From Nemertoderma westbladi (taxonomy: Eukaryota; Xenacoelomorpha; Nemertodermatida; Nemertodermatidae), in assembly GCA_032718475.1 (NCBI GenBank), contig JAUCBJ010002681.1, positions 1 to 39,635 on the forward strand: a stretch of 39,635 nucleotides of DNA, given 5' to 3'. Numbering within the stretch: position 1 is the stretch's first letter; each line of letters starts with the position of its first letter. Of this stretch, positions 1 to 12,300 are shown piece by piece. Below the pieces are notes generated by a model. That model saw only the letters and a program-made list of their open reading frames with translations, ran no database searches and was not told where the DNA came from. The translations under genes were made by a program, and so were the position numbers.

Positions 1-385
1 ATTTTTGAGCTATTTGTCTGAAACTTTCTGTGGGTGTCTACATAGCCACCCTGCATAAAAGTATCAGACAACTTTTCGAAATTATTTGTTAATAAAATTT
101 AATACTATTTATAACAAACCTAAAAATTTAGCCTAAATTTGCAGCGCCACCTAGCGGTGCAGAATTATTTTCACAAAATTTCGCCTGATAGTTATGTTGC
201 CCCATCTTTGATCTATCATATAAAAAAACTTTCATGTGATTAGATTCAAAACTGAAAAAGCGTTAGGGTTTTAAGCGCAACCAAATTTTTTTTATTGTTA
301 ACTAGTATTAACTAATATTAAATAGCGAAAAAAAAAAATTTTCTAACCTATCATGTAGAATATCATCTTAGGCAACTATATGCCA
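1..385 (+). repeat. Left copy of an inverted repeat pair
   Basis: This segment matches the reverse complement of 3985-4362 over nearly its whole length with scattered mismatches. Shared landmarks include AACTATCAGGCGAAATTTTG (seen here as its complement) and the palindrome-like GCGCCACCTAGCGG. It begins at the window edge, so the true outer end may be missing. It could be one terminal repeat of a 4.4-kb element or one of two independent MITE-like copies. No coding potential is visible. Confidence 0.8.
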
Positions 386-917
386 AATTATAGCTAAAAA
401 CAAAAAATGTTGAAACGCTGCGAGTGATAAATCGAAGAGTTGTTCGAAAATGGTGTCCCCCCCTTAATTCATTATTTCGATAGTGTATTGTGTATCTTTA
501 TCCAGGGCCTACACATAATACGTATTGTATTATTGTAATGAACACACTGCTTTATCTGATTTAAGTTTTTCAGTGGATGTTAATAATATACTGTACCAGA
601 GTTAGGCCGTTAGTGTTTGTAACACGGCGATATAATAACAGAGTAATGTATTTTTTATATTACAAGATTTCAGTGTATTTAAATGATACAACGAAATTAC
701 GCACATCATTTTAAGAAAATTATTATACGATACCGACACACGTTCCTTTACAGCCCGAGAAAAAATCCCCGAACCCTTTTTTTTCCTTTACAGCTCGAGC
801 AAATATCCTGAGAATTACGTTTTGTACAGTCACGTTAATAATAAAGATCTTGAAGATTACACTTATACAACAGGAGTAGTTTGTTGTCAGAAGTTTCACC
901 CAGATTGCTTTCAATGT
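386..917. other. AT-rich intergenic DNA downstream of tetraspanin 1
   Basis: This stretch would contain the 3' UTR of the minus-strand tetraspanin at 918-1781. I see no convincing polyadenylation signal close to the stop codon, no gene and no tandem array. The only open frame (723-914, minus) is short, lysine- and cysteine-rich by composition, and shows no recognisable domain. Confidence 0.5.
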
Positions 918-1781
918 CTATCCCACGGCTTCGCGTTGAGCTGCCGCCGCAGATGCCACATTTTTCGCGTGAATAATTTGCCCAACTAGACAAAACGCAA
1001 GAAACACCGCTCCCACCTCCACAACAGCAACAAGAGTTACAATTATCCCGATTATAACTAAGTGTTGTTTCATATAATCTTTTACACTTTCAAAACATCC
1101 CTCCGTATGATGTTGATTGTTGCCATCGAAACATTGAGAATCATTTTTCCCCGCAGGTATCCACTCCTGCATCACTATCTGCTCAAATTCTGGCTTCTCC
1201 TCGTACAGGCAGCACGAAATAGGCCAGGAGATTCGATCCTGCGGCTGTAGTTTGGTCTGTGTTTTCCAGAATCGCGTTCCCATATCGACCCAATCGTTTT
1301 GAGAATAGACCCCGCAGCATCCGATGTGAATCTGCGTCACATCCCAAGCGACGTCCACCGCCGATGCATTATCTTCTCCTGATCCAATATAATCGTTCTT
1401 CATCGTGCTCACCATGAAGTCTTCCAAAGGCTTCGCGATCAGCCCGTTGTTAGCGAATGCGATGATAAACACGGTAACCTCGGCAACAAAGCACAACGCG
1501 ACTATAACCGAGAACACTATGAGCATTAGTTTGTTCTCAATGGCCGCACCGCAGCACCCGAGGAATCCTATACCCATAACAAACAGGCCGACGCCAATGA
1601 TCACGAACTTTAGGTTAGCCACTGCGCTGTTGTTGTTGAGAAGTTGGAAAAGTTGGGGCAATGCCACATCCACAGCCAACCATATCCCCAAAGCAATGAG
1701 ACTAAGCCCAAATATGAATATTATCAAGTTAATTATACACATCGCAATCTTAAGAGCGACTGGTCTGCAACCTACTATCAT
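918..1781 (-). CDS. Tetraspanin family protein, intronless (copy 1)
   Basis: The 287-residue protein has the standard tetraspanin layout: a short cytosolic N-terminus, TM1 about residues 12-36, TM2 about 56-78, TM3 about 84-110, a large extracellular loop about 111-238, and TM4 about 240-268. The loop has the diagnostic CCG at 155-157, a second cysteine pair at 190-191 after a Pro, and C217 and C229, giving six cysteines for disulfides. GCCGA after TM2 and the following ENK turn are also typical. Tetraspanins organise membrane microdomains with integrins and other partners, but the partner here is unknown. The start is the first ATG before TM1, and the length is normal for the family. It is uninterrupted by introns, so a retrocopy or intron loss is possible. 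The copy at 38487-39335 is a close paralogue. Confidence 0.9.
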   Translation of the reverse strand: MIVGCRPVALKIAMCIINLIIFIFGLSLIALGIWLAVDVALPQLFQLLNNNSAVANLKFVIIGVGLFVMGIGFLGCCGAAIENKLMLIVFSVIVALCFVAEVTVFIIAFANNGLIAKPLEDFMVSTMKNDYIGSGEDNASAVDVAWDVTQIHIGCCGVYSQNDWVDMGTRFWKTQTKLQPQDRISWPISCCLYEEKPEFEQIVMQEWIPAGKNDSQCFDGNNQHHTEGCFESVKDYMKQHLVIIGIIVTLVAVVEVGAVFLAFCLVGQIIHAKNVASAAAAQREAVG

Positions 1782-2290
1782 ATTTATTTATATTAAATGG
1801 AGTAATATATATTATAAACTGAATCAGTGAACTTACGAACTAACATTATTCAACGAAAGATCAAACTTTTCAAGGACTTTGCAAACTTTTGGATCAGCAG
1901 GTGCATCCAATTTCCGCTCAACAAATTGGATTAAATGTATTACAATTGTGGTGAGGTTACAGTGGAGTTGAGGTTCCGGCCTCAACTAGAGACACCCAGA
2001 ATGAACCGAAAAACTCGTGGTTTCATATCAATGAAATTATATATTCTTAAACAGAAAAATGGGAAGACAGGTGTATTCGACAAAAGGCAATTCCAAATTG
2101 AAGTATTTTATTGTCTAATTAAATCATGAATCTAATTACTTAAAAAGATTGATTCCCTATCAGCCACCAGTCTCTTTTTGAAGAACAAATAATTACGCCC
2201 ATATGAAGCATTATGAAACATTACGCCCAGGATTTCACTTTTCGGTCGACTTTTTATTGGAATCTATCTTTTTAATTTATCTTTATTAAG
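1782..2290. other. Upstream region of tetraspanin 1
   Basis: This AT-rich stretch lies upstream of the minus-strand tetraspanin and should include its promoter. No TATA box, CpG-rich block or splice-linked upstream exon can be assigned with confidence. Short open frames here show no family features. Confidence 0.35.
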
Positions 2291-2475
2291 AGTTTTATAG
2301 CGCTTATTTCTGTCTTATAACCTGTACATATACTAATTCGTTTATTGTTTTGGTTAGATTCTGCCCTTCCGTAACCTGTGTTTTTGGTGAAAACCTGGTA
2401 TACTTCACATGGGGGTAACTGCAAAGTGAAATATAACGGCAGAAAGTCTGGTATTCTTCACATGGGCCAATAATT
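2291..2475 (+). repeat. Interspersed repeat, copy 1 (second copy at 29068-29250)
   Basis: Several landmarks recur in the same order and spacing at 29068-29250: TAGCGCTTATTT, GTCTTATAACCTGTACA, TTTATTGTTTTGGTTAGATT, CTTCACATGGGGGTAA and GCAAAGTGAAATATAAC. This shows a dispersed repeat family. There is no coding capacity, and the element class is unknown. Confidence 0.75.
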
Positions 2476-3126
2476 ATCCACGTTCATTCACTATTGGTGC
2501 GAATAATATAAACACAACACACATGATATTGTAGAACAAAGGAAATGCAAGGTGTATGATAATATAATTAAACCTACGGTTCTTTCGTCCATTTGAATCT
2601 TTCGATCCTTTGACTCTTTCGAACCATTAACTCTATCGATCTTTTGACTCTTTAGACTCTTTGACTAGACACGCAGCACGCTGTACTGCACACTATAGAC
2701 TATAATACGGTAGTATATACTATAGTGCTCGATTTATTCAGTGTTAACCCATTGGTTGGTACTGCATATTAGTTGTGTAGGCCTATCACATACATTTTGC
2801 TACTGCCAGTGCATTCCTTTGACTCCGACGTCTGAATCACTATGAATCAACCTGCCTTGGGTTAATCATTTGTTGTTATTACAATTAATTATTTTGTTTC
2901 TACTTCAATATAAAATATGTATTCGATATAATATGCAATATATGCTGTATGATACTCGATATATGTATTCAACTAAAGTAATAATTAGCAAATGCTGCAC
3001 TTATTTAATCATAATAATAGTGATAGATATGAATTAATCATAGTTTTAATATAGGATATCCTAATAAGTTATTATCAGTTTTCAGTTTCAATTAATAATA
3101 AATCTATATTTAATTTTTTTCTGTAG
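2476..3126. other. Putative upstream region and 5' UTR intron of EF-hand/FHL gene A
   Basis: No gene is recognised here. The stretch ends with a pyrimidine-rich tract and TTTTTTTCTGTAG, a good 3' splice site at 3125-3126, so the start-codon exon probably begins at 3127 after a 5' UTR intron. The upstream non-coding exon and promoter cannot be placed by eye. Confidence 0.45.
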
Positions 3127-3335
3127 AAGGTAGTTTAGTGCTCATGAGTAAATACTAAATAACAGATAACATGGAGTCCGCAAATTACCAACGTGTTTCA
3201 CAAATTACTACAAAACAACCTCCCAATGCTAAAGCCAATTCCAGTGGTTATACAGTTACATTAAATGAATTCTTCAATATATGGAAAACTTATGACTATA
3301 ATTTCAGTGGACAACTGGTTGCTAGAGAATTGCGG
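3127..3335 (+). CDS. Gene A exon 1: start codon and EF-hand 1
   Basis: Translation starts at 3171, preceded by about 44 nt of 5' UTR after a probable acceptor at 3125-3126. It encodes residues 1-55. The EF loop is DYNFSGQLVARE, with ligands at positions 1, 3, 5 and 12 and Gly at 6. The donor is CGG|GTAAGT, phase 0. The corresponding gene B exon is 16972-17118, six codons shorter. Confidence 0.85.
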
Positions 3336-6300
3336 GTAAGTAAAGTTATGTGTTCGTTGAATAACAATTCACCTACGCAGAACGGGTTACTGTACAAGTT
3401 TAATGTCTTTATTCCGCTCTCAGAGTCAAGGTTATTTACCTTGCTTCAATATCAAACCATTATTCTCATTATGATTTAGCAATTTTGTTGGGACACTGTT
3501 CACAATCGCAACCCGAAAGCCACACAGCAGGATGTCGACAAACTAGTCCAACTATTGCTAAGAGTTTACGACAAGGATGGCGATGGGAAGATATCACTTA
3601 TGGAGTTGGCTGAGTTCTTTAATATCGATCCCAGTTTCTTTAAGCAGAATGATGTGAGTTTTATATTAAACATCCTTTAACTCAGGGCATTTATTTCTAA
3701 GATTACAAGGTAATATATAACTCAGATTTACTCAGTAGGTCCTATACAGGATAATACTTAGATTAATACTAATACTAACTGATATTGGGAATTCTAAGAC
3801 CATTCTTGACAATAATCTTTATTTTATTGCTTATCTTTAATAACACATGTATCCCACTGGATCATCTAAATATATACCAATCGAAATGGCATGTTGCATG
3901 CTACTTCAAACTACCTCAAGCGCTTAATGCGAATAATATACCAAAGAGTACTACATCATAAATATAAATATGAATTTGAATATAGGTACCTAAGATGCTA
4001 TTCTAGATGATAGGTGAGATCAGAAACATTTTATTTTTCGCTATTTAATATTATTAATACTAGTTAACAATAAAAAAAACTTGGTTGCGCTTAAAACCCT
4101 AAGTCTTTTACAGTTTTGAATCTAATCACATGAAAGTTTTTTATATGATAGATCAAAGTTGGGGCAACATAACTATCAGGCGAAATTTTGTAAAAATAAT
4201 TCCGCACCGCTAGGTGGCGCTGCAAATTTATGCTAATGTTTTAGGTTTGTTATAAATAGTATTAAATTTTATAAACAAAAATTTTTAAAAACTTGTCTGC
4301 TTTTATGCAGGTTGGCTATGTAGACAACCACAGAAATTTTCAGACTAATTGCTCAAAAATTGTAGGCCTAGAAGTACTAGGGTTTTGAAGTTGACAATTT
4401 CATAAAAAAAGTATTTGTAGATAATAGAACTTTCATTATACATAGTAATAGTAATATCAATAGGTCTCCTTAAATGAAAATTGTAATAACTTGAAAACTA
4501 AAAGAGCTTTTAAATAACTCATGTATGTTCAGCATACATTCATTATATGGGATTCCTGATTAAATTATTGCAGCAATCAGATCAGTATACGATGGTTCGA
4601 GAACATTTGTGTCTACTGTTGACGGTGACACAGAACCATTTGAAGTGTTATGGGGAATCCTCCAGGGAGACACACTTGTACCATTCTTATTCATAATTAA
4701 TTGTGGTTGACCATGGCCTACGATTGACTATTTTCTTTTGTTCAATTGTCATTAGATCACGATGGGGTAAATGTAACCCAGAAGTCGAGGAAATCCTGCC
4801 AAGTACCTAAACTGATCTGGACTTTGAGGATGACTTAGGAGTAATCTCAGAATCACAAGAGGGAGCCCAACGGCTCCTCAGCTCATTAGAACAGGCTGTT
4901 TCTAGTGTTGGTCTTAACTCTAAGTGTTAACTCAAAGAAGACCAAAATTTTGACTGTTACCTTTGAAAGTCCCCAAGAAATGTCTGAACGTGTGACCATC
5001 CGGTCATTTCAGTTCAGGTCAGGTATTCTAGGTCATTGATCAAGAAAACTTGCCACCTCCATGCAGCATAAAGGAGGTGCCACCTGTAGCTGCATAGACC
5101 CTCTTACTAGGGCAAATCTGGTCCTGTAACTAGGACCCCCTTCGTTCTGGGATAAGGACGCCCTTGGTCCTGGATTAAGGACCCATATACTTGGCTGCAG
5201 GGGTATATGGCCTGACCAGGCAGATGGTGATCTACCAATGGCTGGTTAGGAGTAGAGTGTTCTCATGTCCACTCTGCGAGCACTTCCCTGGGTCACCAGG
5301 AAGGCCAGATTGTGATGGGGAGAGGGATTCTGGAGTTGGAGGCTACTCTCATGTTCCACCCCGACCAACAAAGCCATTGGTGAATCTGAGGCAAGTCACA
5401 AGACTAGCCTCAGTAAACACCCTAACACTCGGGTCCCCAATGCGACAAGGTGAGCTGACTGCCTTGGCAGATAAGCTTTCTCTTAGCGCAGTGGGTGTTC
5501 AAGAGCACCGAATGCAGACTGGACAGACTGATGAGGTTCTGATTAAGGACATGGGGGGCGGTTGGCGACTCGCCCTCGTGTCAGCAGATGATAGTGGCAA
5601 TGGTGGAATTGGTCTATTGATGAATCCAACTGCACATGCTGCATTGGACAAAATAGACCAAATCTCTAACCGCATTATCCGTTGCCACTTCTCATGTTCT
5701 GGAAGACTGGCTAAGAAGTTTCCGAAGGTGGTTCTGATTGTGTGCTACTCTCAAACTAGTGTTGCCCCTGTAGAGGAGGTGGAAAATTTCTACCACAATC
5801 TACAAGCAGCTACTGATGGAGTGGATCAGCATGCATTCTTAACATTCCTGGGAGACTTTAATGCAAGTCTGCATCAATCACCCACATCGCCCTGGGTCTA
5901 TAGCAATAGTGTTAACCGAAATTCTGTCCATCTTCAGGATTTTATCTCTGGAAATGGATTGTTTTCGGCTGGAACCCGGTTCAAGAAGCGAACTGGAAAG
6001 CTATGGACTCATAGTGGACCCAGTGGTCACAAGTCCCAGATAGACCATATTCTGTTTCGTAGGAAATACAGGAGCTCTATACAAGACTGTAATGCATTTA
6101 CACTTCGACCCTTCTCCAGTGATCACCGCCTTCTTGTGGCCAAGGTAAGACTTATTCTGCGTGCTAGCAGAACAACGAAATCTGCCTTGCCACGGCATGA
6201 CTGGTCCTCTCTGTTGCAACAGCCAAGTGTGAGATCCAGCTTCACACTACAGCTGAGCAACAGGTATGAGGCTCTTGCCTCTGAGGCGGCAGATCACTGT

Positions 6301-9300
6301 GAGGGCTATACTGCCTTTACAGAAGCAGTTAAGTTAGCAGCTGCAGAAACAGTTCCTGTATATCCTCGAAACAGGAAAAGGGCCCCCTGGACTGACAACA
6401 AAATTCAGAAGTGCCGAAATGACCTTCATAAGGCGCAGAAAGAGTCCCGACTCAAACAGACTACAGCGGCCAAGAATGCAGTTAAGGCTGCATCTAGGTC
6501 CCTGAACAGTGCAGTACTCTGCTAATCTACAGGAGCTAATAAACCAACAGGTTTATGCCATCAATGATGCTGACGACAGCAGGCAATCATCCCAGGCATG
6601 GAAATCGATCAATCTGCTTACTGGGCGGAAAAGCCAACCAACCACCAAGGTTAAGGCTGAATTACCAGCCGATCGCCTCAATGGTTGGAAAGCCCACTTT
6701 GAAAAGCTCCTCAATAATGACAGGGTATTGCCTGATAACTTTAGAGAAGTAAAAGTGTCTGAGTCTGTACTCCCAGATATTCCCATTGGCGATATCTCCT
6801 GTGCAGAAGTGAAGGCTGCTGCAAAGAGCATTAAGACCAATCGTGCCAGTGGAGTATATGGTGTTCCCCCTGAGGTCTTTAAAATACCTGAGTGTTTAAA
6901 GCTCATCTATCCCATCATAGTAGACATGTACCGAACAACAAGAGTCCCACAAGAAATGAAAACAAATAAGTTGGTGCCAGTTCCCAAGAAGGGCAACCTA
7001 ACACTCTATGGTTCTTTTCAGGGAATCTCATTGATCTCGATTGCTGCAAAGCTATACAATAGGATTCTATTAAATCGCATCAGGGATCCCATTGAGAGAC
7101 TGGTCCGTGGAAATCAGAATGGGTTCCGTAAAGGTCGTGGGACCATGGAGCCCATTTTGGCACTTAGAAGGATAATTGAAGAGTTATCAAAAAAGAAAGA
7201 CAGGCATCTGGCTGTTATCTTTGTTGACTTCTTCAAGGCCTTTGATTCAGTCTCTCGCTCACGTATGTTCAGCATACGTTCATTATATGGGATTCCTGAT
7301 GAAATTATTGCAGCAATCAGATCAGTATACGATGGTTCGACAACATTTGTGTCTACTGTTGACGGTGACACAGAACCATTTGAAGTGTTATGGGGCGTCC
7401 TCCAAGGAGACACACTTGCACCATTCTTGTTCATTATTGTGGTTGACTATGTTCTACGCACGTCCTTAGATCATTATAATGATGATGGGGTGATGATAAC
7501 TCCACCTACTGGCTCCAGAAGTCGAGGAAATCCTGCCAAGTACCTAACTGACTAGCTTAGAGGGAGCCCAACGGCTCCTCAGCTCATTAGAACATGCTGC
7601 TTCTAGTGTTGGTCTTTTTATTTACTCCAGAAGGACCAAAATTCTGACAGTTAACTTTGAAAGTCCTCAGCAAGTCTCTGATCGGATGAGCATAAGCTCA
7701 AAGGATGGTATGCTTGAGCATGTGGACGACTTCTGTTACCTGGGATCATGGATCCGGAAGTCAGGTGAGGACCTTCGAATACGTAAGTGAAAGGCATGGG
7801 CAGCCTTGAATAGGCTTTCCAGGATTTGGAAGTCACCGAGAATTAATCGGAAACTTAAGGTCCGATTATTTAGAGCAGCAGTAGTTCCAGTACTCCTCTA
7901 CGGGAGTCCATACTGGGCTTTAACTGCTGAGGACACCAAATCTCTGGATGGCACATTCACAAGAATGCTACGCCGGGTTCATTGTGTCAAGTACAATGCA
8001 CACATCTCCAACCAGACACTATATAACATTGGAGGTGTCTCATTGGTTCCCCCAAGCTTGACACTAGAACAAAATCGCCTCCGCTTTGCAGGACATTGCT
8101 TTCGCCGTGAGGACCAGCCAGTGCATAATCTTGTACTTTGGCAGCCTCATGGAGTGAATAAGCATGGTGGACAGCCCATGACTTTCTTGAGACGCATCTT
8201 AAAGGAAACTGGCCCTAAAGATGCGGATGATCTAGCAAATGTCATGGGTGATAGGGAGTTGTGGCGGTGCAATTTTGTTGACAAGCCGGCACAGCATTCT
8301 TAAAAATGCAGCTGCAATGCAGCATGCCGATCCTAGTAGTAGTAGTAGTAGTATGACCTTAATCTCAAAGGATGGTATGCTTGAGCATGAGAACGACTTC
8401 TGTTACCTGGGATCATGTGTTCGATTACGTAAGGGAATAGCACGGATAGAATTGATCCGGCTTTCCAGGATTGATCGGAAACTTAAATTATTTAGTTTCG
8501 GAATTACTATTCCGATTATTTAGAGGTGGGCTCTAACTGGTGAGGATACTAAATCTTGGATGGTACATTTACAAGAATGCTACGTCGGGTTCACTGTATC
8601 AAGTGCAATGCACACATCTCCAACCAGACACTATATATCATTGGAGGTGTCTCATTGTTTCCCCTATGCTTGACACTAGAACAAAGCCGCCTCTGCTGTG
8701 CAGGACATTGCTTTCTCATGAGGATGACCCAGTGCATAATCTTTAGCTTTGGCAACCTTAGGGAGAAAATAAGCATGGTGGATCCTGGACAGCCCATGAC
8801 GTACTTAAGGCGGCTCTTAAAGGACACTGCCCTTGAAGATGCGGATAATCTCTCGAAAATCGTGGTGGATACGGAGTTGTGGAGGTGCAATTTTGCCAAT
8901 AAGACAGCATAGCATTCGTAAACCATGCTGCATTGGGCATGCGAATTGTCGAATGCATGGTGGTGGCATAAATATTTTTGTAAAGCCAACATAGCATTTC
9001 AAAGTGCAGCTTCAATGAAGTAGGCATATTATAGTATAGTAGTAGTAATGTTAGTCGAAGTAGTCGAAAGTCTGAAATGGAATTTGTGTTGGGATATAGA
9101 GGTTGACTATGCATTGGTTGTATCTTATCTCAATAATTAGCAGTTTATTTATTATCATGCAGGTACTTGTCCAACAAGAGAGTTGGAAAGAATTAAGTGA
9201 GGCAGTGGGTGATTACATGTCGGGGGCCAGTAGACCCGTTGTTGTTAAACATAAGCCTACAGCCAGCGGGTCGCATTTCGCTTGTTGGAATTGCGATAAA

Positions 9301-12300
9301 TCCTTAGTGGGTCGTCGATACGTGTTGAGGGAAGACCACCCATACTGCGTCACGTGCTACGAGGATATTTTCGCGAACTCGTGTGAGGAATGTCACGTGA
9401 TTATTGGAACAGACTCTAAGGTACTGAGTAACTAGGTGGGGTATTTTATCAGAAATTTAGTTAAGATTTCAGGTCTAAGTATTATCTGAAACGATTTCTA
9501 AATAAATAATTACACATAGGATGGAATTGGCCAACACCGATAATTTTTTTTTATTAAATATGCTCCAATACTTACTCCTCCAGGATTTATCTTATAAAGA
9601 TAAACATTGGCACGAACGATGTTTCGGTTGTTCGAGTTGTAAAGTTTCGCTGGTAGATAAGCCGTTCGGATCCAAAAACGATCGACTTTACTGCGCAGAT
9701 TGCCATGATGAGCATTTTGCTTCGAGATGTGACGCCTGTAATAAAGTATTCAAAGCAGGTAAATATATGAACTCTATATTAAAGTATTCAAATCAGGTAA
9801 ATATATAAACTCTATAATAAAGTATTCAAAGCCGGTAAATATATAAACTCTGTAATAGAGTATTCAAAGCAGATAAATATATAAACTCTATAATAAAGTA
9901 TTCAAGGCAGGTAAATATATAAACTCTGTAATAAAATATTAAAAGCAGGTAAATATATAAACTCTGTAATAAAGTATTCAAAGCAGATAAATATATAAAC
10001 TCTGTAATAAAGTATTTAACGCAGGTAAATATATGAACTCTATATTAAAGTATTCAAAGCAGGTAAATATATAAACTCTGTAATAAAGTATTCAAATCAG
10101 GTAAATATATAAACTCTATAATAAAGTATTCAAAGCCGGTAAATATATAAACTCTGTAATAGAGTATTCAAAGCAGATAAATATATAAACTCTGTAATAA
10201 AGTAATTAACGCAGGTAAATATATGAACTCTATAATAAAGTATTCAAAGCCGGTAAATATATAAACTCTGTAATAGAGTATTCAAAGCAGATAAATATAT
10301 AAACTCTGTAATAAAGTATTTAACGCAGGTAAATATATGAACTCTATAATAAAGTATTCAAGGCCGGTAAATATATAAACTCTATAATAAAGTATTCAAA
10401 GCCGGTAAATATATAAACTCTATAATAAAGTATTCAAAGCCGGTAAATATATAAACTCTATATTAAAGTATTTAACGCAGGTAAATATATGAACTCTATA
10501 TTAAAGTATTCAAAGCAGGTAAATATATAAACTCCATAATAAAGTATGCTAAGAAACACTATACTCTTATGAGATTTAATTTACTACAAATTCAGCTGCA
10601 ATGAATATGTTATATTTACTAGCAGGTAAAACAAATTTGGAATTGTTATTTTAAATTTTTTTACAGGTACAAAAAAACTGGAATGGTTATTTTATATTTT
10701 TTTGCAGGTACAAAAAAACTGGAATGGTTATTTTATATTTTTTGCAGGTACAAAAAAACTGGAATGTTTATTTTATATTTTTTTGCAGGTACAAAAAAAC
10801 TGGAATGGCGAGGACTAACATACCATGAGGAATGTTTCATTTGCATTATTTGTCGCGTTGCTATAGGAACAAAAGCGTTTGTTCCCAAAGACGATAAGCC
10901 TTATTGTACAACATGTTACGAAGATAGATTTGCTACAAGATGTACATATTGTAGCAAGGTAAGCTACACATATATTTGTTTATGTAACAAAGAAGGACTA
11001 CCTTACATTATACATAAAAACATGAATAAAACCAAACGTAAAAGCAGCAGCTTGGTCTAGTGATGACATTCCTGGGCTTCAAATTAGGAAGTCCTGGTTT
11101 GATTCCTAGCTGAGGCGGCACTGTTTGGGCACATTGCTTTAAATGCTGCAAGCCTAGCCTAACCCTGAAGCCCTGGTTCGATCCCTAGATGGGGCAGCAC
11201 TGTTTGGGCGCATTGCTATAACCCTATTAGTACCGGGCTATAAAATGCTGTACAAATACCGGGAGGGGGTCATATTGACCCCCCCCTCTAAAATCTACAA
11301 ATATTTACGAAAACGTCTGATTTTTTGTTTGTACGTAGGTATCACTTGTCTGGATCCGACCGAAAAAAAAAATTTTCGAAAAAATGTACTGGGGTGGTTA
11401 TATTGCAGCACCAAAATTACAAGTAGTGCACAATTTTCACAAAATTTGAAAGTTACATTTTCGGCTAATTATTTTTCAATACAGGTTTTCTGGGGTGCAA
11501 AAAACATTGGAAAATATTTAAAAATGATATGATTACTATAAATGGCCGTTTAGTCCTCTCTGCGTAGGAAAAAAATGAAAAAAACAAGTAACCAGCACTT
11601 TTCAGGTAGAACACAAAATTTTTAATTCACTTATACGATGCTATAAATTCACATTTTCAGGTTTTCGATTGCGCTGATTCTAATGGAATACATTTCTAAT
11701 ATGCCAGATCATTGATACTTGTATTTTTCGGCGTAATTTGGCAAATTTTGGTGCTAGCACCAAATTTCGTACCCATCACCAAAAAGTACAAGTTTGCGAT
11801 GTCCAGTGCTGTTTTTATGGATTCCATCGGATTCAGGACCCTCATAAACCCGTATAACGCAAGAAACAAGGTGATACTATCTCCTGATAAATTTGCATAT
11901 TTTCCAAAATTTGGTGCTGGCACAACAATTTTCACCCACTGGCGAAAAATACCAGTTTGAGAACTCTTATGAAATTTTTACTGATTCCATTTAATTCAGA
12001 ACCATCACAAACCCGTATAACGCAAGAAACATGGTGACACAATCAATTGATATATTTGATGGTTTTCAAAATTTGGTGCTAGCACCACATTTTGCACCCA
12101 CATCCGAAAAATACAAGTTTGAGATGTCTAGTTCGATAATTATTTATTCCATTGAATTCAGAACAGCCATAAACCTCTAAAACGCAAGAAATAAATTGTC
12201 ACAAGCAATTTTATCTATCGAATGAATTTTCAAAATTTCGTGCTAGCACCAAAATTTGCACACAGCACCGAAAAATACAAGTTTGATACGCTTGGTGCAA

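Larger units (their letters stand above)
4998..8353 (+). mobile_element. Non-LTR retrotransposon (RTE-like LINE) nested in an older copy
   Basis: The element is about 3.36 kb, flanked by TGACC at 4993-4997 and 8354-8358, and ends in a (TAG)n tail. It encodes an APE-type endonuclease (VQEHRM, LGDFN, SQIDHIL, SSDHR; about 5450-6150), then a reverse transcriptase (FVDFFKAFDSV, LQGDTLAPF; about 6900-7500), then a C-terminal region with RFAGHCFRRED. It is defective. About 0.4 kb is missing near 5290 compared with the copy at 19602-23040. One extra base near 6510 shifts the frame, and a deletion near 7555 removes the catalytic FADD motif. RTE-clade assignment rests on the single endonuclease-RT ORF and the microsatellite tail, and is inference. 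Confidence 0.88.

Noticed and set aside
1405-1830. 141-codon plus-strand frame over tetraspanin 1
   Set aside because: It is the antisense shadow of the tetraspanin coding sequence.
10683-10788. Possible separate start codon ahead of gene A exon 5
   Set aside because: The frame is open only because the tandem acceptor units lack stops; the ATG lies within the repeated junction. I treat it as a possible exon extension rather than a gene start.
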